This document shows positions 36,101 through 49,200 of a stretch of 64,000 bases of DNA, piece after piece. Numbering within the stretch: the first letter of the stretch is position 1; each line of letters opens with the position of its first letter. A model generated the notes under the pieces. That model did not search any database and was not told the DNA's origin. It saw only the letters and a program-made list of their open reading frames with translations. The stretch lies in NCBI RefSeq assembly GCF_027579695.1, contig NC_083589.1, forward strand, positions 36,724,335 through 36,788,334, written 5' to 3'. Source of the DNA: Neoarius graeffei (lineage: Eukaryota; Chordata; Actinopteri; Siluriformes; Ariidae). The position numbers and the translations under genes were made by a program.

Positions 36101-39100
36101 GCACCTGAACGGTTCGTTTTTATCTCTGAAAGCGGAAACATGACTAATGAGCATGTGGGCTTCTGATGAATATGACTGAGAAACATGGAAATGTAACCTG
36201 AGTGAACTGAAGTGAACCCTTGCTAACAGACAGCTGTGTCCATCTAACCAAATTCTGCTGTCAGGAGGGTGAGTCACCCATGACGCACAACTCCCAGGAC
36301 ACAGCCATATCTGACAATAAGGAACCAGGATGAGTGACTAGACAAGGCAGGGGTTGGAAAGTTTCCCTCCATTACCTTTGAAATGAATCTAATATTTCTG
36401 CCTTGTTGGTTTAATGGCTCATAAATCTAATGAAAACTCTGAGCATTCATCTAGTCATATTAGAGGCGTTCTGAACCTGAACTGCTCCTTGACAGTGGGA
36501 TATACAATTCCTGGATTTAAAGTTCTTCCCACTCCTTTTTTGAACAAATGTGCGGTGTTTTGTAACGTCTTAGCTCTTTGTTATTTTATTTATTTATTTT
36601 TAATTTCTCATTTTCTTTCTTTTGTATGTACAAATAGTTACATTCATTTTTTATACATGATCGAAATAAAAAGAAATTCATTCAAAAATAAAAAATAAAT
36701 TAATTCATTCAATGTGAGAGCAATAGAAAATGTTCAAGGTTTTTTTTTTTGAGCACTGAATTTGACATTGGTGGTTGAACAGTGGAGCCTAAATCTAGTG
36801 CCGTGCAACAGGGCAGGATAATGAACTGTATTTTAATTGTGATAATTTTTATCTCCATCACTCAACTGTGCAAAAGTGACCGTGATAGTAGGAAGCTTAA
36901 AAAAAAAATTAAAAAAAAAGGTGGGAAAAAAAACACCACAATAAGCACACACCTGGTCGTCTTTGTTGGTGTGACGCAGCAGGTGGCGGAAGAAGTCAAA
37001 TCGTGAGCACTTGCGCACCAGGATGAGGTCAGCTGTGCCATTGGCTAGGTGTGCAGAAGGAGACAGGCCTTTGGGGCTACGAGGACAAGCGCAGCTCATA
37101 CATGCAGCATTGATGGCCAAAAACTTTCCCCTGATGACCTGCCACACTCCTTTTGTCTCTGTAATGTAAAAGCACAGATACGGTTACACAACCTTGCATT
37201 TACAGTTACTCAAATCTCAGTTATAATTAAGAGATATAATTACTTTTTCAGTGGGGGAAAAACTGGGTGCTTAAAGTGTTGCATCACATGAAGAGCACAA
37301 AAGCTTTAAGCCAGTATCTCACTGGGCTGCGACAGCCTGCGACTAGTTGGAGACACAATTGCGATAAGATATGCGAATTCAGTTCTCGCACTTCAGCCAG
37401 TATCTCACTTCAGGGAAACTGACTTGAGAAGGGTTTGTGACGGCTTTGCGACACCAGCGGCGCACTTGCGGCTATTTTGAGAGAAATTCTGTTGCACGAA
37501 TTTTTTGAACATGTTCAAAGTTTCAGCAACGAAGGAGCGACACTTTGCGACTCATGCGAGGAAATTGAGAAGCCCCGCGCACATTTCAAGACAGACACTT
37601 TTGAAACTCTCTCACGAATGATGTTCACAATTTGTCACAGCCCAGTGATGTACTGGCTTTAGGGACAGGAAGTCACCATAATTACGTTTACAGTATTGCT
37701 CTAGTGTTTGAATGCTGGATAAAACCAAACAAGACCAGCTTTGGCAAGACGGAGAGACATTCTCACGTACAGGGTGTTTCAAAAAATTTGATATTATACA
37801 ATCTAATAACTTTGCTGATTCTCGTTCAACTGACCTCAAACTTTAACAGCATGTGTGGAAACAGGTCAAAATTTTATGTTTTTATCTTTTTAGGTATAAG
37901 AAATGCCATTCACTGGAAAAGAAAAGGCGTTTTCTGTGCTAGAGTACACTCGAACAAGACTGTGCAGCGTGCATTTATGAGAGAATTCTCTAAAAATGCA
38001 CCAACTGCAATGCAGATTTGGACATGCCACAAAAAGTTCAAAGAGGAAGGTTGTCTGTCTGTGTGCACGCGCGCGCCTCAGGCAGCATGAATATTGAAAA
38101 CTTGTGAAATCGTTCATGGAATCCACATACTGTTGAATTTCTGATTCAAATTTTGAGGAATGCATCTTATATTTGCCCAACATTAAGCCTGTTTGGTTTC
38201 ACTTGCTGAGACTATGTAGTTTCTGGGATATTCACACCTCAAATATCATCAAATTTTTTGAAATCACCCTGTATAATTTATTAGGTCCTTTATTTAGCAT
38301 TATGGTTGTTTTGAATTCATGTTACAATATCATGCATTTTATTTAGCTATTTCACCAACTGCCCTTACACTTCCATCATAAATACATCAAAAGTTGTTGC
38401 TACTACAACAACTACTTCTACCACCACCACCAGCAGCAACAACTACTTCTACCACCACCACCAGCAGCAACAACTACTTCTACCACCACCACCAGCAGCA
38501 ACAACTACTTCTACCACCACCACCAGCAACAACTACTTCTACCACCACCACCAGCAGCAGCAACAACTACTTCTACCACCACCACCAGCAGCAGCAACAA
38601 CTACTTCTACCACCACCACCAGCAGCAGCAACAACTACTTCTACCACCACCACCAGCAGCAGCAACAACTACTTCTACCACCACCACCAGCAGCAACAAC
38701 AACTACTTCTACCACCACCACCAGCAGCAACAACAACTACTTCTACCACCACCACCAGCAGCAACAACAACTACTTCTACCACCACCACCAGCAGCAGCA
38801 ACAACTACTTCTACCACCACCAGCAGCAGCAACAACTTCTACCACCACCAGCAGCAACAACTACTTCTACCACCACCAGCAGCAACAACTACTTCTACCA
38901 CCACCAGCAGCAACAACTACTTCTACCACCACCAGCAGCAACAACTACTTCTACCACCACCAGCAGCAACAACAACTACTTCTACCACCACCACCAGCAG
39001 CAACAACAACTACTTCTACCACCACCACCAGCAACAACAACTACTTCTACCACCACCACCAGCAGCAACAACAACTACTTCTACCACCACCAGCAGCAAC

Positions 39101-42100
39101 AACTACTTCTACCACCACCAGCAGCAACAACTACTTCTACCACCACCAGCAGCAACAACTACTTCTACCACCACCACCAGCAACAACTACTTCTACCACC
39201 ACCAACAACTACTACTTCTACCACCACCAACAACTACTACTTCTACCACCACCACCAGCAGCAACAACAACTACTTCTACCACCACCACCAGCAGCAACA
39301 ACAACTACTTCTACCACCACCACCAGCAGCAACAACAACTACTTCTACCACCACCACCAGCAGCAACAACAACTACTTCTACCACCACCACCAGCAGCAA
39401 CAACAACTACTTCTACCACCACCACCAGCAGCAACAACAACTACTTCTACCACCACCACCAGCAGCAACAACAACTACTTCTACCACCACCACCAGCAGC
39501 AACAACAACTACTTCTACCACCACCACCAGCAGCAACAACAACTACTTCTACCACCACCAGCAGCAACAACAACTACTTCTACCACCACCAGCAGCAACA
39601 ACAACTACTTCTACCACCACCAGCAGCAACAACAACTACTTCTACCACCACCAGCAGCAACAACTACTTCTACCACCACCACCAGCAACAACTACTTCTA
39701 CCACCACCACCAACAACTACTACTTCTACCACCACCAACAACTACTACTTCTACCACCACCAACAACTACTACTTCTACCACCACCACCAACTACTACGA
39801 CTACTACAACGTTCCATTTCTCAGTATAGGGAAACCGGTCAGTGTATGTCTACGATAAACACACATGTGGGATTGAGGTTAGATTAGAAAATGCTGGTGC
39901 ATCCCCTTAAATCTGATGTCACGGACCCAAACACCTCTGAGAATCTAGCATTCAACGTCAACTGGGTCTTCCGTATACCACATAGGAAATGCCTTGTTAA
40001 CGAACAATCAACACTTGTGTAATCTGCAATCATAAAAATGACAATTCGGCTTAAAAGGAACAGAAGAGGTTTCAGTGTTAGCAAACCTGTAGAGCTGGGA
40101 AAAGGCAACATATTTTAATTGGAAGTTACTGATTAGAAATTTTAGCATCCAAAATGATAAAAAAAGACCTTTGGCTTATATTCATTTGCTGTTTTCAGAT
40201 GGCATGTTTCTAGGAAGCTCATCAGCTCATTAGGGAACAGTAAAATGGAAAGCACTTGCCATGTATGGCTGTGATACTAGATTACTGATTAAGTACAATT
40301 AACTCTCCCGGCACACACACACACAGACCTCTGCTTCCATTCTCCCACTGAATTGCTTTCGCTACCAAGCCTAACCATGTCCAAATAGCAATTATAGACC
40401 TGGAGGTCTCTGCATGCGTCTCTGGAAACAGCACTTATCAGTGAGTCACAGTAAACAGAAGGACCAGTTTGTAATGAAGAGGCCTGCTGTTCAGACCTAA
40501 GAGACAGATAATCCATAAGAAGTTTTTGTGCGAGAGTGTTTCGGGGACTAATCAGTGTAGGGACAGATGGGAGAGCTGCACATCACGAGTGGAGAAGATC
40601 TTTGCTCACCCACTACAGGTGAAAGTGTGGGAATAATCAGCGCAGTGAGAGAACATGCACTGCCCCCGACTCCATGCTCATTTAAATCCCCGTCAGCTTA
40701 TTTTCATGACTAGTATCTTAAATGATAGCTTCTAGATAGAACTAGTGAGCCACTGGAAAAACAATAGGTTTCATTTCATCTTTTACTGAAGTTGTGTGTA
40801 AATGTTTTCTTAGGCAAAACCAGATTAAAATTCCTTCGTTGCTAACGTTGCGGTAGGACCGATTTTATTTTTATTTCACGCGCATGTTGATAAATGCCAA
40901 ACTCAGCCATAAAGCTAATTTACATTTAGTAACACCCAAAACACTCCAGACTCAGAAAATGACGACTAAAAATGCCCATACTAACACTTCCTCCTCTTAT
41001 TTGGCAGCATTTTCCCCCCAAAATTTAACAGCTCGTATTACTGGTCTTCATTTGTGGATTTATTATTAATGACTGGGGGAGCATTCCATATGAATCAAGC
41101 TTCATTAAATCCTTCTGCGTAGTTGAAATAAATAAGCTATCTAAACCAGACAACATAATCCTTGGACTAAAAGCGTGGCAACTTGTGACACGATTTGAAG
41201 TCCGTCAATCGAGGTTTACACTAGTGAGTCTCCGGACACAAACTTCTGGTAGGATATGAACATTTTCAGAACCAACTGGACTTTCATGAAAACCAATTTA
41301 ATGTGAACAATTTGCTGATAAATCCATTTTTGATTCAGCTTAATACATAAGGCCCACTGCTGGCCTTTTCAAATTTTTTCCTGCCATCCTTCCATCAGGT
41401 TTGAGCAGAGTAAGATTAGACAATAGGATCAAAACTACATGGACACCTGGCCAAATCATATCCATGTACTTTTGAACATCATATTCCAGATTTAGTCCCC
41501 AGGCCAGTCTTCTGGGTAGATGGTCCACTAGATTTCGGGGCGTGGCTATGAGGATTTGTGCCTGTTCAGGTCACAAGAGCATTAGTGAGGTCATGTATTG
41601 ATGTCTGAGTGGGGGAGGTCTTGGGTGCAGTCAACGTTTCAGTTCATCCCCAAGGTGTTCAGGGTTCTGTGCAGGACACTCGAACTCAAGTTCTTCTACT
41701 CCAAACTTCACAAACCATGTTGTGGCAGCGAGGGTGTGGCCAAGCGGCAGTTTGTGAATGGAGGGCGGGCCAGAGAAGGGGAGTGGTAAAGTCAGTCCAC
41801 CTGCTGTCAATTAATGTTGTGTCTGTTTTGCAGTGATGATGGACGGTAGAAAAGGAGGGAGAAGGCGACGAGAGAGGATCTCTCCTGACCAGAGCACGTC
41901 TGTGGGTTGCATGCATGTGTGAGACTGAATAAAGTTGAGCGAAAGCTGAAAAGCGAAGTGAAAAAGTATTCCAATTAAAGTATGTATATGTGTTAACATT
42001 ATTTCCCGCCTGCTGCGCTTCAGTATCCCACCCACATCAGGGACAGACTACACATGTCTTCATGGAGCTCGCTTTGTGCACATTGTCCTGGTGGAACTGG

Positions 42101-45100
42101 TTCGGGCCTCTTGGTTGCAGTGAAGGGAAATGTTACAGCACACATTTGGCCATGTAGCGTATACTGAGGTACAGTTGTGCTTGAAAGTTTGTGAACCCTT
42201 CATGTTTCTGCATAAATATGACCAAAAACAATCAGATTTTCACACAAGTCCTAAAAGTAGATAAAGAGAACCCAGTTAAACAAATGGGGCAAAAATATTT
42301 TATTTGGTCATTTATTTATTGAAGAAAATGATCCAATATTACATATCTGAGTGGCAAAAGTATGTGAACCTTTGCTTTCAGTATCTGGTGTGAGCCCCTT
42401 GTGCAGCAATAACTGCAACTAAACGTTTCCAGTAACTGTTGATCAGTCCTGCACACCAGCTTGGAGGAATTTTAGCCCATTCCTCCGTACAGAACAGCTT
42501 CAACTCTGGGATGTTGGTGGGTTTCCTCACATGAACTGCTCGCTTCAGGTCCTTCCACAACGTTTCGATTGGATTAAGGTCAGGACTTTGACTTGGCCAT
42601 TCCAAAACATTACCTTTATTCTTCTTTAACCATTCTTTGGTAGAACGACTTGTGTGCTTCAGGTCGTTGTCTTGCTGCATGACCCACCTTCTCTTGAGAT
42701 TCAGTTCATGGACAGATGTCCTGACATTTTCCTTTAGAATTCTCTGGTATAATTCAGAATTCATTGTTCCATCAATGATGGCAAGCCGTCCTGGCCCAGA
42801 TGCAGCAAAACAGGCCCAAACCATGATACTACCACCACCATGTTTCACAGATGGGATAAGGTTCTTATGCTGGAATGCAGTGTTTTCCTTTCTCCAAACA
42901 TAACGCTTCTCATTTAAACCAAAAAGTTCTATTTTGGTCTCATCCTTCCACGAAACATTTTTCCAATAACCTTCTGGCTAGTCCACGTGATCTTTAGCAA
43001 ACTGCAGACGAGCAGCAAATGTTCTTTTTGGAGAGCAGTGGCTTTCTCCTTGCAACCCTGCCATGCACACCATCGTTGTTCAGTGTTCTCCTGATGGTCG
43101 ACTCATGAACATTAACATTAGCCAATGTGAGCGAGGCCTTCAATTGCTTAGAAGTTACGCTGGGGTCCTTTGTGATCTCGCTGACTATTACAACCCTGAT
43201 TCCAAAAAAAGTTGGGACAAAAGTACAAATTGTAAATAAAAACGGAATGCAATGATGCGGAAGTTTCAAAATTCTATATTTTATTCAGAATAGAACATAC
43301 ATGACATATCAAATGTTTAAACTGAGAAAATGTATTATTTAAAAGAGAAAAATTAGGTGATTTTAAATTTCATGACAACACATCTCAAAAAAGTTGGGAC
43401 AAGGCCATGTTTACCACTGTGAGACATCCCCTTTTCTCTTTACAACAGTCTGTAAACGTCTGGGGACTGAGGAGACAAGTTGCTCAAGTTTAGGGATAGG
43501 AATGTTAACCCATTCTTGTCTAATGTAGGATTCTAGTTGCTCAACTGTCTTAGGTCTTTTTTGTCGTATCTTCCGTTTTATGATGCTCCAAATGTTTTCT
43601 ATGGGTGAAAGATCTGGACTGCAGGCTGGCCAGTTCAGTACCCGGACCCTTCTTCTACGCAGCCATGATGCTGTAATTGATGCAGTATGTGGTTTGGCAT
43701 TGTCATGTTGGAAAATGCAAGGTCTTCCCTGAAAGAGACGTCGTCTGGATGGGAGCATATGTTGCTCTAGAACCTGGATATACCTTTCAGCATTGATGGT
43801 GTCTTTCCAGATGTGTAAGCTGCCCATGCCACACGCACTAATGCAACCCCATACCATCAGAGATGCAGGCTTCTGAACTGAGCGCTGATAACAACTTGGG
43901 TCGTCCTTCTCCTCTTTAGTCCGAATGACACAGCGTCCCTGATTTCCATAAAGAACTTCAAATTTTGATTCGTCTGACCACAGAACAGTTTTCCACTTTG
44001 CCACAGTCCATTTTAAATGAGCCTTGGCCCAGAGAAGACGTCTGCGCTTCTGGATCATGTTTAGATACGGCTTCTTCTTTGAATTATAGGGTTTTAACTG
44101 GCAACAGTGGATGGCACGGTGAATTGTGTTCACAGATAATGTTCTCTGGAAATATTCCTGAGCCCATTTTGTGATTTCCAATACAGAAGCATGCCTGTAT
44201 GTGACGCAGTGCCGTCTAAGGGCCCGAAGATCACGGGCACCCAGTATGGTTTTCCGGCCTTGACCCTTACGCACGGAGATTCTTCCAGATTCTCTGAATC
44301 TTTTGATGACATTATGCACTGTAGATGATGATATGTTCAAACTCTTTGCAATTTTACACTGTCGAACTCCTTTCTGATATTGCTCCACTATTTGTCGGTG
44401 CAGAATTAGGGGGATTGGTGATCCTCTTCCCATCTTTACTTCTGAGAGCCGCTGCCACTCCAAGATGCTCTTTTTATACCCAGTCATGTTAATGACCTAT
44501 TGCCAATTGACCTAATGAGTTGCAATTTGGTCCTCCAGCTGTTCCTTTTTTGTACCTTTAACTTTTCCAGCCTCTTATTGCCCCTGTCCCAACTTTGAGA
44601 TGTGTTGCTGTCATGAAATTTCAAATGAGCCAATATTTGGCATGAAATTTCAAAATGTCTCACTTTCGACATTTGATATGTTATCCATGTTCTATTGTAA
44701 ATATATTATCAGTTTTTGAGATTTGTAAATTATTGCATTCCATAATTATTTACAATTTGTACTTTGTCCCAACTTTTTGGGAATCAGGGTTGTACACGCC
44801 TTGCTCTTGGAGCAATCTTTGATGGTCGACCACTCCTGGGGAGGGTAACAATGGTCTTGAATTTCCTCCATTTGTACACAATCTGTCTGACTGTGGATTG
44901 GAGGAGTCTAAACTCTTTAGAGATGGTTTTGTAACCTTTTCCAGCCTGATGAGCATCAACAACGCTTTTTGTGAGGTCCTCAGAAATCTCCTTTGTTCGT
45001 GCCATGATACACTTCCACAAACGTGTTGTGAAGATCAGACTTTGATAGATCCCTGTTCTTTAAATAAAACAGGGTGCCCACTCACACCTGATTGTCATCC

Positions 45101-46221
45101 CATTGATTGAAAACACCTGACTAATTTCACCTTCAAATTAACTGCTAATCCTCGAGGTTCACATACTTTTGCCACACAGATATATAATATTGGATCATTT
45201 TCCTCAATAAATAAATGACCAAGTATAATATTTTTGTCTCATTTGTTTAACTGGGTTCTCTTTATCTACTTTTAGGACTTGTGTGAAAATCTGATGATGT
45301 ATTTAGGTCATATTTATGCAGAAATATAGAAAATTCTAAAGGTTTCACAAACTTTCAAGCACCACTGTAGGTGAAGTCAAGTAATTCAATATATGATAGT
45401 GACAGTTAAAGAGTTTAAGACATTTTAAACCATAGATTTTAAGCTACATCACAACCCTACGCTTATCAGTTTGGATTTTTAAATGCGCCTAACATAAGGA
45501 ATGTTAATGCAGTAATCAAGCGTGCAGAAACTAATTTTGCCTCGTTTCAGATTCAGCGTACAGGGTGCCAGTATAGGGCATGGGCTCTCACCAGTATCTG
45601 AGACACTTTCTTCATCTTTGGAAACCTGTTTGTCAGCTGAAGGCAGCCTGCAGATATTACACCTAGCAAAAGAACAATCAATCACACACAGCAATGAACA
45701 CCAAGATCGTTTGAATGCATCTGTTACTGCTAATTAAAAACGCAGGTAATGACAACTAATAAAACCATTAGCTGATAAATGGTAAATCTCACCCAGATCG
45801 GCACTGCAGCTTGTCTCGTGGAGTCCCTACATTCTCATCAGCAGGAAGGAAAGAGATTGTCCCTTCATAGTAGCGATGTGACAGAAACGTTTTAACACCT
45901 GCCACAAACCAACAGGGCTCCCATTGAAAATGACAGCAATTGAAAGAATGATGATAATAAGAGTAGTAACTTCACTTCTTCCCCCCCCCCCCCCCAATCT
46001 CTTTCAGTCTGTTATTATGGAGGTCTTGCTGACCTGAGATGTCATAGCGAGCTGGGCCCATCCAGCGCTTCCTCTCGCTGTCAGTCAGTACATCGCCATA
46101 GAAACCATAACCAAGCAGCGAGACAGAGTAGCGGAGAAAGGTGTGGTTATGGTGGATGGAACAGACGTCCATTGGCTGGGAATCTCCTGGGAATAGGAAG
46201 GGTATAGTGGTTTGAGAGAGA

Positions 46222-46256
<35 letters not shown>

Positions 46257-49200
46257 CCCCATTATTTTATTTATTTGAAAATCGTTTCCATAAATGATAG
46301 GCATCACAGACGTGGCTGCAAGAGAATAATTTTTTTTTTGCGGTCCAAATCCTGCGCCATGATTGGCTGGCGAGCGGGTCCGTAGCCTACAATATGGACT
46401 CCAGTTACAGACGCCGGTTGCGGACCTCTGGCGACTCGCTCGTTCACAACAACAAACATGGTAGCATTTTTTGTCAACGTTTATCTTTTTTATAAGATTT
46501 ATTTATAATATCAAAAATCTTATAAATTTTTGCCAGCATTTCTCAGGAGAATAGCATTAATTTTACAGCATGGATAGCGATAATGACAGTGTTCACAGCA
46601 AAAGCAAGTTTTACTACCCTGAGGAAGAAGAAATAAAATAAAACATTTCAGGAAAAAGCTAAAAACCTGTAACTGTTGCTAACGCCGAGCAAAAACACGG
46701 CTGAATCCTGAATGACTTCTATTTGTATAAAGAGGGGACCACATAGGCGGCAAAATGTAGTTTTTTTCCCTGCCATGGAAGTGCACTTGTATACCGAGGA
46801 GGAAGCAATTTGCATTACAGCCGTGAATGAGGATTCGAAATGGCGGCTCGCCTCTGCTCGGTTTTCCCTTTCGGGCGCTCTCGTTTTTGGTTAGAATTTG
46901 GTAAAGAAAAAAATAAATATATTATTTACCAGCTTAAGGTCGGTCCTCAGCCTTGAATACTGACCTCGGCCCAGAGGGCCTCGCTCAGTACTTTCAAGAC
47001 CTCGGTCACGGTATTTCACGATACAGACCTCCCAGCTGGTAAATCTCTCACACACACACACACACACAGCACACTTTCTTTTCCCTGCACTAGTACCAGC
47101 TACTATAAGGCTCCAGAATGATTTTACGATATTGCACTTCTAGTCCAGATCTCAGATACTCATCCTACTATGACACCTTTAAACCATTTTAACACTGTGG
47201 TCTTAGAAGTCTGACAAGCATTTGTTGCTGGGATGAAGGACCCAAGCCAACAACTCCACCCCACGGCTCTATCAAGTATGGGTGTAGTACATGTATGGTA
47301 TGTAGCTTAATCCAGTTCAGTAGGCTACATCTCCATCTCACACTTGCTCATCAATGACAGATCTTTGAAGGAAATATTATTTAACCAGAGTAATAAACAA
47401 GTAAATTAAAAATGTCATGCATGTGGCCTGAGAGTCAAAAAGAAAAATTAAGTGACGCACTTGCATAATACGCTGTATGTCAGAGTTTTACTTGGACATG
47501 TGTACTCACCCACGACGATGTGCAGAGCCGAGGTCACGGGGTCATTCGAGCCAACCGTAGCGTAGCATATGCAGTCAGTCGAACCTGTTTCATAAGCACA
47601 TTTCACAGGTCACGTCTTCACCACAAAACAAATCAAACTCTCCATTTCTCTAAACGTAAAAAATATGAAAATCAGAATCTCTCTCGCTCGCTCTCCCCAC
47701 CTACCCCCCCCCCCCACACACACACAACCCTTCTCCATGTAATTTAGACGCTGAGACAATTTACCTACCAATCAGGAAAAAAAAAACAAAAAACCGTTGG
47801 CCAAATATTAGATACGCCTGAGGTTTTTCGGTTCATGCTTCTGTGTAAGCAAAAATAACTTTCTGTCTCTTCTTTGTGCTGAGAACAATTTAGCTTGACT
47901 CACAGAGGCATGGAGGAGAATACTATTAGCAGTGAGGCACTGATTTTTTACAGAGATGAGATTTCAGACTTCATCCCTCTTCTCTCACTCTACTCAGTAA
48001 TGAAATTCTTCTGTCTCAAATTGCTAATATAAAACCCAGTGAGAGCAGCGGTAAGCACAGAGCTCACTCTGTATGGAATACAACCCGGCTGGTTCTTTCA
48101 ACAATCAAGACAAAGAGCAAGGGTGAGAAGAGAAGCGAGAAAGTCTAAGAAGAATGAAGAAAGCAAGCAAAAGGGAGAAGGACAACACAAGGAAAAAAGT
48201 GATTTAAAAAAAAAAGATAGAAAGTGTGAAGGGGCTGTGACAGACTGGCATCCTATCCAAGGGGTATCCCTGTTTCACAGATGGGTTTCGTATCCACCGT
48301 GACTCTGACCAAGATCAAGTGGTCACTAATGAGTAAATTAATTAATTTGGGGGGGGGGGGGGTCAGGAGGCAAAAGGAAAACAGAAAAAAAAAATAAATT
48401 GATGAAGAGCTTAAGAAAACAGTTTTGTTTTGACATTAGGTCATTTGTGCTGGAACCAAATCAATAAAGCAAGCTCTAGCTGTGAGGAAAGAAGAATCGT
48501 CTCATACTCATTTTCTTCCATTAGCTGTTTAAGCCATTCATTCATTCATTCATCTTCAGTAACCACTTTTTCCAGGGTTGAGGTGGAAACATGCTTCAGG
48601 TCAGTTGTACCTTACTGTTCACACACTCATTCACAACTCAGGGCAATTTGTTTATTTCAATATTTTAACAGGATGCTTCTTCATCAAAGTGATTTTCAAG
48701 AAGGTTCTGTCAAAACTAATTACGTTACAAGATTGAGAAAGTTAAAAATAAAGTATTTAAACAAATATAAGAATGTAAACATGTCAAATCATATGCATCG
48801 AAAGACTTTAAAAAGAATTTAGATCTAAACTGGGAAGTCTTAGAGCACTGTTTAAGATCATTTCAGTCTTTGATGGCTTGATACGATATCCTTTGTTTTC
48901 CCCCCAAATTTAGATTTGCCAGTCCACCTACTGATATCTTTGGACAGAGGACACTGGAGAAGACGGAGAGAACCCATGTGAAACTCCACACCGACAGTAA
49001 CCTAAGCTCAGGATTGACTTGAATCGTGAAGCAGCACCACCCTTCCATTAGGATATAAAATTCATGGTGGTTATTTAAACTCCTACACGTAAAAGACCAG
49101 GCTGTAGCTGGACAGAATTATTTTATAAATACTGATAAAGCTAGGTTACTGTTAACTTCATCTTAAAAGATTATTATAAGCTGTGAACTGTGTACATTTC

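Larger units (their letters stand above)
42378..45005 (-). pseudogene. Tc1 transposase pseudogene (copy D)
   Basis: Start [20 protein letters not shown] (45005), helix-turn-helix, and linker [16 protein letters not shown]. The nested element splits the gene at a TA. It resumes at [21 protein letters not shown] frame break near 43,000 and a stop close by precede the catalytic part: [24 protein letters not shown], and [15 protein letters not shown]-terminus [11 protein letters not shown] (stop at 42378). Inactive because of the insertion and frame breaks. Confidence 0.92.
42172..45367 (-). mobile_element. Tc1 element (copy D) interrupted by another Tc1
   Basis: Inverted ends CAGTTGTGCTTGAAAGTTTG on the left and CAGTGGTGCTTGAAAGTTTG (reverse complement) on the right, with TA at 42170-42171 and 45368-45369. 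Without the 1.6-kb nested element its length is about 1.6 kb, normal for Tc1. Confidence 0.93.

Noticed and set aside
38394..39887. 497-codon ORF as a Q/T/H-rich protein gene
   Set aside because: It is a tandem repeat with no stop possible in any plus frame; no exon structure or conserved domain.
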